Source: Sulfuricella sp.
Lineage (GTDB): Bacteria > Pseudomonadota > Gammaproteobacteria > Burkholderiales > Sulfuricellaceae
NCBI GenBank assembly: GCA_018336195.1
Contig: JAGXQV010000028.1
Location: 1 to 47,354 of the forward strand
Length of the DNA stretch: 47,354 bases
Direction: 5' to 3'
Numbering within the stretch: the first letter of the stretch is position 1; every line of letters begins with the position of its first letter. Made by a program: the position numbers and the translations under genes. Positions 10,274 through 18,305 of this stretch are shown here, one piece after another. The notes under the pieces are model-generated. The model was not told the DNA's origin and made no database searches. It saw nothing but the letters and a program-made list of their open reading frames with translations.

Positions 10274-11585
10274 CGCGCTTGTCGAATACGTCGCGGCCCG
10301 ACTGACCCCTCATCAACTGCAAGGCCGGCGTTTGACGCTGGCCTTGAGCGGCGGAGTCGATTCCGTCGCCCTGCTCGATATCCTTGTGTCATTGCGCACT
10401 GCGCTGGGATTTCAGCTTTCCGCCCTCTACGTCAATCACGGACTCAGTTCGAACGCCTCCGCCTGGGGGCGTTTTTGTGCGGCCTTATGCCTAGCGCGGG
10501 GAGTAGTGTTTTCCGAGGCATTGGTTAATCTGGATCGCGCCAGCGGCGACAGTCTCGAAGCGCTGGCCCGCGAGGCGCGCTATCGCGAGTTTGCGCGCCT
10601 CGGGGCGGACTACGTGGTGCTCGCCCACCATCTCGACGACCAGGCGGAAACCGTGTTGTTGCAGTTGTTGCGCGGTGCCGGGCTGCGAGGACTGAGCGCC
10701 ATGCCGGAACACCGGGAGGATTCCGGGCCGGCGATTCTACGGCCCCTTATCGAGGTGGCGCGCGCCGACATCTTCGCCTATGCGCAAGCGCGCAGGTTGG
10801 AGTGGATCGAGGACGAGAGCAACCGGGATGTCGCGTTCGACCGCAACTTCTTGCGTCATGAGATTTTTCCGGAGGTGGCGCGGCGCTTCCCCGGCTATCG
10901 GCAGGCATTGTTGCGGGCTTCGCGTCATGCTGCCGAAGCGGCGCTGCTGCTCAATGAAATGGCGGTTGCCGATAGCGCAGGGGCGATCCGCGACGGTCGG
11001 CTGGAGGTCGGCGTGTTGCGCGCCTTGCCGCCGATACGGGCGAAGAATCTGCTGCGCTGGCATCTTGAGGGATGCGGGGTAATCATGCCGCCGGCGGTTC
11101 GCCTTGAGGAAATGTTGCGCCAGTTGAACGGAGCCCGCCCGGATGCGCAAGTCCAGGTGCGGGTCGGGGCGCATGAACTGCGCCGCTATCGCGATCAAAT
11201 TTACGTGTTGCCGCGGCACGTCGGGGACGCCACGGAATTCGCCGTGGAATGGCATTTCCAGGAACGCCTGGAGATTCCCGGCGGAACGGTTTGCTTTGAA
11301 TCACGAAAGGGAGAGGGAATCAGCCTCGCCAAACTTCAAGCGGGAAAGCTGGTGGTGCGCACCCGGACCGGGATGGATAGTCTGCGCCCCGATTGCCGAC
11401 GCCCCAGCCGCAGTCTCAAAAATCTCTTTCAGGAAAACCGCGTGCCGCCGTGGGAGCGCGCCGTCCTGCCCATGCTCTACTGCGGCAAGCGCCTGGTCTG
11501 GGTACCCGGCCTCGGGGTGGATTGCACTTTTCAGGCAAGTCCCGGCGAGGACGGGGTGCTTGCAATTCATGCGAAGCTTCTATAA
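10251..11585 (+). CDS. tilS: tRNA(Ile)-lysidine synthase
   Basis: TilS attaches lysine to C34 of tRNA-Ile(CAU), changing both its codon and amino acid identity. The ATP-pyrophosphatase P-loop SGGVDS is at residues 33-38, followed by YVNHGLS, the [19 protein letters not shown] signature, and [18 protein letters not shown]-terminal tRNA-binding substrate domains complete 444 residues, a normal length. The start at 10251 overlaps the end of accA by 23 bp and has no clear ribosome binding site, so it probably depends on coupling to accA. The accA-tilS pair is common in proteobacteria. A promoter-like sequence begins inside its last 26 bp. Confidence 0.95.
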   Translation: MASTRKPDALVEYVAARLTPHQLQGRRLTLALSGGVDSVALLDILVSLRTALGFQLSALYVNHGLSSNASAWGRFCAALCLARGVVFSEALVNLDRASGDSLEALAREARYREFARLGADYVVLAHHLDDQAETVLLQLLRGAGLRGLSAMPEHREDSGPAILRPLIEVARADIFAYAQARRLEWIEDESNRDVAFDRNFLRHEIFPEVARRFPGYRQALLRASRHAAEAALLLNEMAVADSAGAIRDGRLEVGVLRALPPIRAKNLLRWHLEGCGVIMPPAVRLEEMLRQLNGARPDAQVQVRVGAHELRRYRDQIYVLPRHVGDATEFAVEWHFQERLEIPGGTVCFESRKGEGISLAKLQAGKLVVRTRTGMDSLRPDCRRPSRSLKNLFQENRVPPWERAVLPMLYCGKRLVWVPGLGVDCTFQASPGEDGVLAIHAKLL

Positions 11586-11586
11586 T
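11560..11586 (+). promoter_or_regulatory. candidate promoter at the end of tilS
   Basis: TTGCAA (11560-11565) and a perfect TATAAT (11581-11586) are spaced by 15 bp, shorter than ideal. They straddle the tilS stop and point into the 170-bp region before the convergent gene, which holds hairpins and a terminator but no credible CDS. Confidence 0.4.
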
Positions 11587-11592
11587 ATGTCT

Positions 11593-11727
11593 TATACAAG
11601 ACATGCTGTCGTTCGTCTCCAGATGGCAAGAATTATCAAGCAGTAACCCGTTTTTTCTCTGCATGAGAGTTCATGCAGACGGCAATGGTTCCTCCCCTTT
11701 CCCCGGCACATGCCGGGGTCTTTTTTT
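11593..11727 (+). ncRNA. candidate small RNA or tilS 3'-UTR RNA
   Basis: If transcription starts 7 bp after the TATAAT at 11581-11586, it would run about 135 nt to a strong terminator. The RNA would hold a perfect 8-bp hairpin, CTGCATGA (11659-11666) with TCATGCAG (11671-11678). A pyrimidine-rich single-stranded stretch follows, containing CCTCCCC (11691-11697), complementary to Shine-Dalgarno sequences, and then the terminator hairpin. Hairpin, anti-SD linker, terminator is a common trans-acting sRNA plan. It could equally be a stable 3' UTR of tilS. An inverted repeat, ATGTCTT/AAGACAT (11587-11604), overlaps the predicted start. Confidence 0.4.
11701..11727 (+). terminator. intrinsic terminator after tilS / candidate sRNA
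   Basis: CCCCGGCA (11701-11708) pairs with TGCCGGGG (11711-11718), followed by TC and seven T residues. A T-run exists only on the plus side, so it serves tilS or the candidate small RNA rather than the convergent regulator gene. Confidence 0.9.
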
Positions 11728-11758
11728 GTGCGCTGTACCGTTTGTTTCAGTGCCTGAG

Positions 11759-12376
11759 CTAAGGACGCACGTCCCGTGATTCAAACGCGGCGAGCGTCTG
11801 GGCGAGTTCGACTGCCGAGTTGACCCCCATTTTTTCCAGGACACGGGCGCGGTGGACTTCCACGGTGCGCATGCTGATGTTGAGTTCATCGGCGATGTTC
11901 TTGTTGAGCCGTCCCACCAGAATCAGGCGCATTACCTCGATTTCCCGCGAGGTGAGGCTGCTCAGGCGGGTGTGGACGGTTTCCGCGGAAGCCGAGCGCT
12001 GCCGGCGTTGTGCTTCCCTTGCCAGGCTATGGGCGACTTTTTCCACCAACTGGTTGTCGCTCGCCGGTTTCTCGATGAAATCCGCAGCGCCCTTGTGGAT
12101 GGCTTCGACGGCCATGGCGATGTCGCCGTGGCCGGTGAGGAAGATTACCGGCAGGGTGCAGTGCCGTTCCTTGAGGCGCTCGAACAGTTCCAATCCCGAC
12201 ATGCCCGGCATCCGCACGTCCAACACCAGGCAGCCGCTCCACTCGGGGCGGTAGGCGGCCAGAAAGGCCTCCCCCGACGGGAAAGTTTCGGCCACGTATC
12301 CGCACGATTCGAATAGCCATTTCAGGCCGTCGCGGATGGTTTCCTCATCGTCGACGATGAAAACCTTGTCGCTCAT
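11759..12376 (-). CDS. FixJ-family response regulator (DctR-like)
   Basis: A two-component regulator of 205 residues. The receiver domain shows acidic residues D9/D10, the phospho-acceptor D53 in CLVLDVRMPG, a conserved Thr in FLTGHGD, and Lys in FIEKP. A Gln/Arg-rich linker leads to a LuxR-type helix-turn-helix (LTSREIEVMRLILVG, then ADELNISMRTVEVHRARV). The start at 12376 is preferred because GGAGG precedes it by 6 bp and the residues before it do not resemble a receiver. The ATG overlaps the stop of the upstream kinase gene (ATGA). FixJ-type regulators divergent from dctPQM are known from Rhodobacter DctS/DctR, so control of the neighbouring TRAP transporter is likely. Confidence 0.92.
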   Translation of the reverse strand: MSDKVFIVDDEETIRDGLKWLFESCGYVAETFPSGEAFLAAYRPEWSGCLVLDVRMPGMSGLELFERLKERHCTLPVIFLTGHGDIAMAVEAIHKGAADFIEKPASDNQLVEKVAHSLAREAQRRQRSASAETVHTRLSSLTSREIEVMRLILVGRLNKNIADELNISMRTVEVHRARVLEKMGVNSAVELAQTLAAFESRDVRP

Positions 12377-14679
12377 GATATTTCCTCCGCCGGCAGGGTA
12401 AAGCAAAAGCGCGTGCCGCCCGGCGGGTTGGCTTCGTGCCACAAGCGTCCGTGGTGAAATTCGATGATGGAGCGGCAAATATTCAGCCCCATTCCCATTC
12501 CGTCGGGCTTGGTGCTGAAAAACGGGGTATAGAGCTGGCGGGCCACTTCCTCCTTGAGTCCGTCGCCATTGTCGGTGACGGCCACCTCCACGAAGCCGCT
12601 TTCGCTGCGTCGGGCGCCGAGCAGCAGGATACCTTCCTGGTCTTCGCGGATGGCTTCGATGCCGTTGCGCACCAGATTGAGAATCACCTGCTCGATCATG
12701 ATGCGATCCACGTTGACGCGCGGCAGGTTCTCCTCCAGTGCCAGGCGGATTTCCACGGCGTGCCGCTTGGCTTCGATGTCGGCAAACCCCGCCGATTCTT
12801 CGAGAATCTCGGCAAGTGGGACCGGGGCTTTCTGGGGGGCGCTCTTTTTGACGAATTCGCGGATGTTCTTGATGATCTTGCCGGCACGCTGGGCCTGGTT
12901 GTTGATGGTCTCCAGCGCGGGCAGGATGTCGGCGGCGTTTTCCCCGTTGCGCAGGCGGTTCAGGGACCCGGCGGCATAGCTGGCGATGGCGGTGAGCGGC
13001 TGGTTCAATTCGTGGGCGAGCGACGAGGCCATTTCACCCATGGTCACCAGGCGCCCGGTGAACTGGAGCTTTTCTTCCTGCTTGCGGAACAGTTCATCGG
13101 CCTGCTTGCGTTCGGTGATGTCGGTGGCGACTTCCATGTGCGCGGTGCGGCCATCCACCCATTTGAACACTCGACCGCGCACCTGGAACCATTGTTCGTT
13201 GAACTGGATTTCGGTATCGAACACGTCGGCTGGGAGGCGCGGGGTCCGTTGCGCGACTTCCTGCCAGTAATGGGGCGCGAGCAGGCAAAAATCCTCGGCT
13301 TCCGCCGCCGGGCCGAAGTAGCGCCGGAAATTGCTGTTGGCGTAAAGCAGAGCCTGGGTTTGCGCATCGGTGACCACGATGGCGGCGTTGATTTCCTCCA
13401 TTACCGCCGCGAATCGCTCGTGGGCCGCGGCCAGCGCTTCCTGGGTACGTTTGCGTTCGGTGATGTCGGTGATCGAGGACATCCAGCCTTTCTGGCGGCC
13501 TGTGGCGTCGATCAGCGGGGCGGACTGGATCAGGACGTCGAGGGTTTCCCCATTTTTCTTGCGCAGCGGGCGTTCCGAGCCTTCACGCGGCGCCGCGCCA
13601 TGCAGCATGGCATCGAACACTTCGCCGCGATGCTCCTGATCTTCGGGCCAATAGGGCATGGGCGGCACGCGGCCCACCAGCTCCGCCTCGTTCCATCCGA
13701 TCATGCGGCTGAAGGCCGGATTGACGTAAATGATTCGGCCATCCATGTCCACCGCGCGCATTCCCGTCGCCATGGAGTTTTCCATGGCGGTACGGAAGGC
13801 GTATTCGCCGCGCAGAGCCTGCTCGGCGGCTTCGATGTGGCGCAGATGTTTGCGCAGCGACCCCAGGCTCCAGATCACCAGCAACGACAACCCCAGGATG
13901 AGGATTTCCAGGATTCGGGGTGTTCGAGTGCTGGCTTGCCCGTGGGTGGTGGCGCGCAATATCAGGCCGTAGCCGGGCGGATCGAAGCTGAGCTGGTAGG
14001 ACTGTTCCTGTTTGTCCAGCGTAATGTCGAGCTTGGAGGCGAGAATCCGCCCATCGCCATCGACGATGCTTAACTGATAGCGCTCGGCGTACCACCACGG
14101 CACCATGTGTTTGAGGATGCGTGGCAGGGAAATGCGCGCCACCAGCACACCGCGGAAGATCCGGTTTTTGGCGAGCGGCACGTGAATTTCGAACCAACTC
14201 CCGCCCACTGCCTTGTCTTGCGGCGGGCTGAAAACGGTACGGGACATTTGCCGGGCGCGATTGAAAAATTCCTCGTCGAGTCCCGGTGGATTTTCCGTAT
14301 CCATGTCGGGATTGGCATGCCATTGGACGTTGCGCTCTTCATCGACCAGATAAATGTCGAGGATTTCCGGATAAATGTTGAGCAGCAGCGCGGCGCGATT
14401 CTGGAAGCGCGGCGCGGCGGGATTCTGCACGGTCATTTCCGCCGCCAGGATGGTCAGGCTTTCCTGGGCGTTTTCCAGGTGCTGGCGGATGCTCTGTTCC
14501 TGCCACAGCAGGTCTTCGATCAGGCCCATGCGGCGCTGATCGAGCTCCTGGTGATGGTTGTAGAAGAGGAATGCCCCGACCGCGAGGATGAAGAGGCCTA
14601 CGGAAATATTGGGCATGGCCCAGAAGCGGGCCGGTTTGGCGGGAGGGGTGTCGGGGATGCTCATGATAATCGGGATCAT
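12373..14679 (-). CDS. PAS-domain sensor histidine kinase (DctS-like)
   Basis: A 768-residue membrane kinase. One membrane helix (about residues 25-42) and a second (about 255-272) enclose a periplasmic sensor region of some 210 residues. Two PAS domains follow (about 290-410 and 415-530, each ending in an ITERK-type motif). The HisKA domain has phospho-acceptor His556 in SSLAHELNQPLTAI. The ATP-binding domain has an N-box (LNLVRNGIEAI), G1 (DNGDGL) and G2 (GMGMGLNICRSI). This architecture fits DctS/FixL-type kinases. It should phosphorylate the overlapping FixJ-type regulator in response to an external C4-dicarboxylate or related acid; the ligand is inferred from the divergent TRAP genes. 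The start could instead be the Met at residue 6 (14664); neither has a strong ribosome binding site. Confidence 0.9.
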   Translation of the reverse strand: MIPIIMSIPDTPPAKPARFWAMPNISVGLFILAVGAFLFYNHHQELDQRRMGLIEDLLWQEQSIRQHLENAQESLTILAAEMTVQNPAAPRFQNRAALLLNIYPEILDIYLVDEERNVQWHANPDMDTENPPGLDEEFFNRARQMSRTVFSPPQDKAVGGSWFEIHVPLAKNRIFRGVLVARISLPRILKHMVPWWYAERYQLSIVDGDGRILASKLDITLDKQEQSYQLSFDPPGYGLILRATTHGQASTRTPRILEILILGLSLLVIWSLGSLRKHLRHIEAAEQALRGEYAFRTAMENSMATGMRAVDMDGRIIYVNPAFSRMIGWNEAELVGRVPPMPYWPEDQEHRGEVFDAMLHGAAPREGSERPLRKKNGETLDVLIQSAPLIDATGRQKGWMSSITDITERKRTQEALAAAHERFAAVMEEINAAIVVTDAQTQALLYANSNFRRYFGPAAEAEDFCLLAPHYWQEVAQRTPRLPADVFDTEIQFNEQWFQVRGRVFKWVDGRTAHMEVATDITERKQADELFRKQEEKLQFTGRLVTMGEMASSLAHELNQPLTAIASYAAGSLNRLRNGENAADILPALETINNQAQRAGKIIKNIREFVKKSAPQKAPVPLAEILEESAGFADIEAKRHAVEIRLALEENLPRVNVDRIMIEQVILNLVRNGIEAIREDQEGILLLGARRSESGFVEVAVTDNGDGLKEEVARQLYTPFFSTKPDGMGMGLNICRSIIEFHHGRLWHEANPPGGTRFCFTLPAEEIS

Positions 14680-14702
14680 ACCTGAAGGCCGTTGCCGAAT
14701 TC

Positions 14703-14724
14703 ATATTGTGGTTTTCCACAATAT
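14703..14724. promoter_or_regulatory. palindromic operator candidate in the kinase-dctP divergent region
   Basis: A perfect inverted repeat: ATATTGTGG (14703-14711) and CCACAATAT (14716-14724) separated by TTTT. A TAATAT -10-like hexamer at 14745-14750 would start dctP transcription near 14757, placing the palindrome centre about 43 bp upstream, a position typical for activators such as FixJ-type regulators. The repeat can also form a hairpin but lacks a T-run, so it is not a terminator. Confidence 0.55.
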
Positions 14725-14806
14725 TCACGCTTCACGGCGCCCCTTAATATGGCTACACCTGAAATGGTGCGGATTTTTGGGACAATTCTGAAAAACAGGA
14801 GGCGAT

Positions 14807-15811
14807 ATGAAACTGAACAAACTTTTGATTCTGGTTCTGGGGATGGCTTTTTCCGGCGCGACGTTGGGTGCGGGCGAAATCGTCATCAAATTCAGCCATG
14901 TGGTGGCGGTGGATACGCCCAAGGGCAAGGCTGCCGAGTATTTCAAGAAAGTGGCCGAGGAGAAAGCCAAGGGCAAGGTGAAGGTCGAAGTTTATCCGAA
15001 CAGCCAGCTCTACAAGGACAAGGAAGAAATGGAAGCCCTGCAACTCGGTGCCGTGCAGATGCTGGCTCCATCCCTGGCGAAATTCGGCCCGCTGGGAGTG
15101 AAGGAATTCGAGGCGTTCGACTTGCCGTACATTTTCGACAATTACGAAGAGTTGCATAAAATCACGCAAGGCCCCATCGGCCAGAGTCTGCTCAAGAAAC
15201 TCGAAGCCAAGGGGATATACGGGCTGGCTTTCTGGGATAACGGCTTCAAGTCCTTTTCCGCCAAGAAGCCCCTGCGTTCGGTCGCGGATTACCGTGGCAT
15301 GAAAATGCGCATCCAGTCCTCCAAAGTGCTCGAAGAGGAAATCCGCGCACTGGGTGGTCTGCCGCAGGTGATGGCCTTCTCCGAGGTCTATCAGGCGCTC
15401 GACACTGGGGTGGTGGACGGCACCGAGAACCCGCCTTCCAACATGTATACCCAGAAAATGCATGAAGTTCAGCCCCACATGACCGTGACCGAACACGGCT
15501 ACCTGGGCTATGCCGTGCTGGTCAACAAGAAGTTCTGGGACGGTCTGCCCGCCGACGTGCGCAAGGCGCTGGAAGAGGCGATGAAGGAAGCCACCGATTA
15601 CGCCAACAAGATCGCCAAGGACGAAAACGACAAGGATCTCGAACTGATCCGCAAGAGCGGCAAGACCCAGGTCTACAAGCCGAGCAAGGAAGAACGCTTG
15701 GCGCTCAAGAAAGCCCTGGTGCCGGTTCACCAGAAAATGGAGGGGCGCATCGGTGCCGACCTCATCAAGTCGATCTACAAGGAAACCGGTTTCGATCCGG
15801 CCAAGCTGTAA
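14807..15811 (+). CDS. dctP: TRAP transporter solute-binding protein DctP
   Basis: A 334-residue periplasmic binding protein with a signal peptide (MKLNKLLILVLGMAFSGATLG). Family signatures follow: IKFSHVVAVDTPKGKAAEYF near the mature N-terminus, VEVYPNSQLYKDKEEMEALQLG, and the key region MKMRIQSSKVLEEEIRALGG, with the conserved substrate-carboxylate Arg in MRIQSS. VDGTENPPSNMY is also characteristic. It captures a carboxylate, most likely a C4-dicarboxylate, for the DctQM membrane subunits. GGAGG lies 6 bp before the ATG. The substrate cannot be fixed from sequence alone. Confidence 0.95.
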   Translation: MKLNKLLILVLGMAFSGATLGAGEIVIKFSHVVAVDTPKGKAAEYFKKVAEEKAKGKVKVEVYPNSQLYKDKEEMEALQLGAVQMLAPSLAKFGPLGVKEFEAFDLPYIFDNYEELHKITQGPIGQSLLKKLEAKGIYGLAFWDNGFKSFSAKKPLRSVADYRGMKMRIQSSKVLEEEIRALGGLPQVMAFSEVYQALDTGVVDGTENPPSNMYTQKMHEVQPHMTVTEHGYLGYAVLVNKKFWDGLPADVRKALEEAMKEATDYANKIAKDENDKDLELIRKSGKTQVYKPSKEERLALKKALVPVHQKMEGRIGADLIKSIYKETGFDPAKL

Positions 15812-15814
15812 GTT

Positions 15815-15868
15815 GGGTAATGCGTGATGGGGAATGGGTGAGGTGGTTTTGCCCATCCTCCATTACCC
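15815..15868 (+). promoter_or_regulatory. nested stem-loop between dctP and dctQ
   Basis: Outer arms GGGTAATG (15815-15822) and CATTACCC (15861-15868) enclose inner arms GATGGG (15826-15831) and CCCATC (15852-15857). There is no T-run. Such intergenic hairpins in binding-protein operons commonly stabilise the upstream mRNA, so the binding protein is made in excess of its permease. That role is inferred. Confidence 0.5.
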
Positions 15869-15890
15869 ATTGCCATCAAGGAGTCCGGAC

Positions 15891-16586
15891 ATGCTGAAAT
15901 TTCTCGATCACCTGGAGGAATGGCTGATTACCTTCCTCATCGGCGGCGCAACGCTGATTATTTTTTTCGCGGTGGTGCACCGCTACGGGATGGGGGTCGA
16001 TATCCTCCAGCCTTATCTGGTCGATATCCATACCTCGTGGGCGCAGGAGCTGTGCATCATCATGTTCGTGTGGATGGCCAAATTCGGTGCGGCCTATGGG
16101 GTGCGCACCGGCATCCACGTCGGCGTGGATGTCCTGATCAACCGCATGAAGGACAAGAATCGTGCCCGTTTCGTGATCCTGGGACTGCTCGCGGGTGCGC
16201 TGTTCACCGGGGTGGTCGCCACCTTGGGGGCGCGTTTCGTGTGGGAAAACGGTGCCCATTACGCCATCTTCAATTTCCTGGGAATGCCCACCGGCGATCT
16301 CCCGGAAGGGCCGACCACCCCCGATCTGGAATGGCCGACCTGGGTGGTTTACCTGGCGATTCCACTGGGCTCCTCGTTGATGTGTTTTCGCTTCTTGCAG
16401 GTGGTGACGGCTTTCATCCGCACCGGAGAACTCCCGCACCATGACCACAGCCACGTGGTCGGCGTCGAGGAGGAAGAAACGGCGCCCGAGAAGGCTGCCG
16501 AGGACATCAACTGGTTTCAGATGCAGGACGACCTGCATCCTCATCCGGTAAAACCTGAAGACGACGGCAAGGGAGGCCAATCATGA
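15891..16586 (+). CDS. dctQ: TRAP transporter small permease DctQ
   Basis: A 231-residue membrane protein with four predicted helices; the conserved core includes TSWAQELCIIMFVWMAKFGAA and IHVGVDVLI. It partners DctM in the inner membrane. The start at 15891 follows AAGGAG by 8 bp; earlier in-frame Met codons fall in the intergenic hairpin. The protein is longer than usual for the family (about 160-200). The extra length is partly an insert around GDLPEGPTTPDLEWP between helices and partly a C-terminal tail with a His cluster (HHDHSHVVG) and many acidic residues, which may bind metal; that is speculative. It overlaps dctM by 4 bp. Confidence 0.93.
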   Translation: MLKFLDHLEEWLITFLIGGATLIIFFAVVHRYGMGVDILQPYLVDIHTSWAQELCIIMFVWMAKFGAAYGVRTGIHVGVDVLINRMKDKNRARFVILGLLAGALFTGVVATLGARFVWENGAHYAIFNFLGMPTGDLPEGPTTPDLEWPTWVVYLAIPLGSSLMCFRFLQVVTAFIRTGELPHHDHSHVVGVEEEETAPEKAAEDINWFQMQDDLHPHPVKPEDDGKGGQS

Positions 16587-18262
16587 ATGCCGCCATCATT
16601 TTCGGGCTACTGATCGCCCTGATGCTTACCGGGATGCCGATCTCGATTTCGCTCGGCCTCACGGTCCTGACCTTTCTTTTCACCATGACCCAGGTGCCGC
16701 TCGAATCGGTGGCCCTGAAGCTTTTCACCGGCATCGAGAAGTTCGAAATCATGGCGATTCCGTTCTTCATTCTGGCCGGCAATTTTCTCACCCATGGCGG
16801 GGTGGCGCGGCGCATGATCAACTTCGCCACCGCCATGGTTGGACACTGGCACGGCGGTTTGGGGTTGGCGGGGGTGCTGGCGTGCGCCCTGTTCGCTGCG
16901 GTATCCGGTTCCAGCCCGGCGACCGTGGTCGCCATCGGCGGGATACTCCTGCCGGCGATGGTCAAGGCCGGTTTTCCCAAGCGTTTCGGTGCCGGGATCA
17001 TTACCACTTCCGGCGCGCTGGGCATCCTGATTCCACCTTCCATCGTCATGGTGATGTATTCGGTTGCCACCAACACCTCGGTCGGCGCGTTGTTCATGGC
17101 CGGGGTGGTGCCGGGCATCCTGCTCGCCACCCTGATGGGCGCGGTGACTTGGTACTTGGCCTGGAAAAACGGCTATCCCAGTGCCTCTTTGTTCCCGGGG
17201 CGTAGCGGCGGACAGTCGACGGTTGCCGGTTTTTTCGGGTTTTTCTACGCGCTGACGTTCTCGGTATTTCCCCCTTACCTGATCGGCAAGTTGTTGAGCT
17301 TTTACCTCGCAAACAGCGGTTTCGCCTATTTTCTCGGCGGCCTGGCCTGGCTGGTGCTGGTGCCCTGGACGACCCGCAACAAATGGGTGACGCGGATCAT
17401 CTACATCGCCATCATCGTGGTGGGAATGCCGTTATTCGCGACGCTGATGGCCTCGAAATACCTGCCGGATTCGACTGCCGGACTGACCGCTTCCTTCCTC
17501 GCGCTGTCCGGGGTGTGGCTGGCGATCATCAGCGTGTGTGGGCGCTATACGGATATTTCCCCGACCTTCAAGTTCGAATTGGCCTGGGAAGCGCTGGTGG
17601 TGTGGCGCGCCTATTGGGACAGCATCTGGGGTCTGATGCTGATCATCGTGGTGATGGGCGGCATTTATAGCGGCATCTTTACGCCCACCGAAGCGGCGGC
17701 GATGAGCGCGGTGTATGCCTTCTTCGTCGCGGTGTTCATCTACAAGGACCTGAAGCTCAAGGACGTGGCGCAGGTGCTGTTGTCGTCGGCCAACATGAGC
17801 GCCATGTTGCTGTACATCATCACCAACGCGGTGCTGTTCTCATTCATCATGACCAACGAGCAGATTCCCCAGATACTTGCCGAGTGGATGCTCGGGCGGG
17901 GCTTGGGAATCATTACCTTCCTGCTGGCGGTGAACGTCCTGCTGCTGCTGGCGGGCAACGTGATGGAGCCGTCCTCGATCGTGCTGATTATGGCGCCCAT
18001 CCTGTTCCCGATTGCCATGAAGCTGGGCATCGATCCGGTGCACCTGGGTATACTGATCGTGGTCAACATGGAAGTCGGCATGTGCCATCCGCCGGTGGGG
18101 CTGAACCTCTACGTCGCCTCGGGGATTACCAAGATGGGGATTACCGAACTGACCGTGGCGGTCTGGCCGTGGCTGCTCGCCATGATCGGGTTCCTGCTGA
18201 TGGTGACATATATCCCTTCCCTGTCGCTGTGGCTGCCCAGAGTGTTCGGGTTGGTCAAGTAG
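16583..18262 (+). CDS. dctM: TRAP transporter large permease DctM, with internal extra segment
   Basis: The Na+-coupled transport subunit, with family motifs at both ends: LTGMPISISLGL, GSSPATVVAIGGILLPAM and LGILIPPSIVMVMYSV in the N-half, then GIYSGIFTPTEAAAMSAVYAF, GNVMEPSSIVLIMAPILFP and MCHPPVGLNLYVASG in the C-half. At 559 residues it is about 130 longer than the common 425-430. The surplus lies at about residues 205-335, between the two halves, and is hydrophobic with roughly four extra membrane segments. The reading frame is intact and both halves look complete, so this is a variant architecture and not a damaged gene. The ATG overlaps the dctQ stop (ATGA). Confidence 0.95.
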   Translation: MNAAIIFGLLIALMLTGMPISISLGLTVLTFLFTMTQVPLESVALKLFTGIEKFEIMAIPFFILAGNFLTHGGVARRMINFATAMVGHWHGGLGLAGVLACALFAAVSGSSPATVVAIGGILLPAMVKAGFPKRFGAGIITTSGALGILIPPSIVMVMYSVATNTSVGALFMAGVVPGILLATLMGAVTWYLAWKNGYPSASLFPGRSGGQSTVAGFFGFFYALTFSVFPPYLIGKLLSFYLANSGFAYFLGGLAWLVLVPWTTRNKWVTRIIYIAIIVVGMPLFATLMASKYLPDSTAGLTASFLALSGVWLAIISVCGRYTDISPTFKFELAWEALVVWRAYWDSIWGLMLIIVVMGGIYSGIFTPTEAAAMSAVYAFFVAVFIYKDLKLKDVAQVLLSSANMSAMLLYIITNAVLFSFIMTNEQIPQILAEWMLGRGLGIITFLLAVNVLLLLAGNVMEPSSIVLIMAPILFPIAMKLGIDPVHLGILIVVNMEVGMCHPPVGLNLYVASGITKMGITELTVAVWPWLLAMIGFLLMVTYIPSLSLWLPRVFGLVK

Positions 18263-18270
18263 CAAAAAAC

Positions 18271-18294
18271 GGGGGGCGGACCGGTCCGTCCCCC
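18271..18294 (+). terminator. GC-rich hairpin after dctM (weak terminator)
   Basis: GGGGGGCGGA (18271-18280) pairs with TCCGTCCCCC (18285-18294) around CCGG, with one G-T pair. Only TTCTTCC follows, so termination is probably partial and the next gene, 11 bp on, may be transcribed by read-through. Confidence 0.5.
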
Positions 18295-18305
18295 TTCTTC
18301 CGCCA

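Noticed and set aside
14745..14780. Possible sigma-54 promoter upstream of dctP
   Set aside because: TGGCTACACC is followed by no TTGCA-type -12 element at the required spacing, and the regulator is FixJ/LuxR-type rather than an NtrC-type activator.
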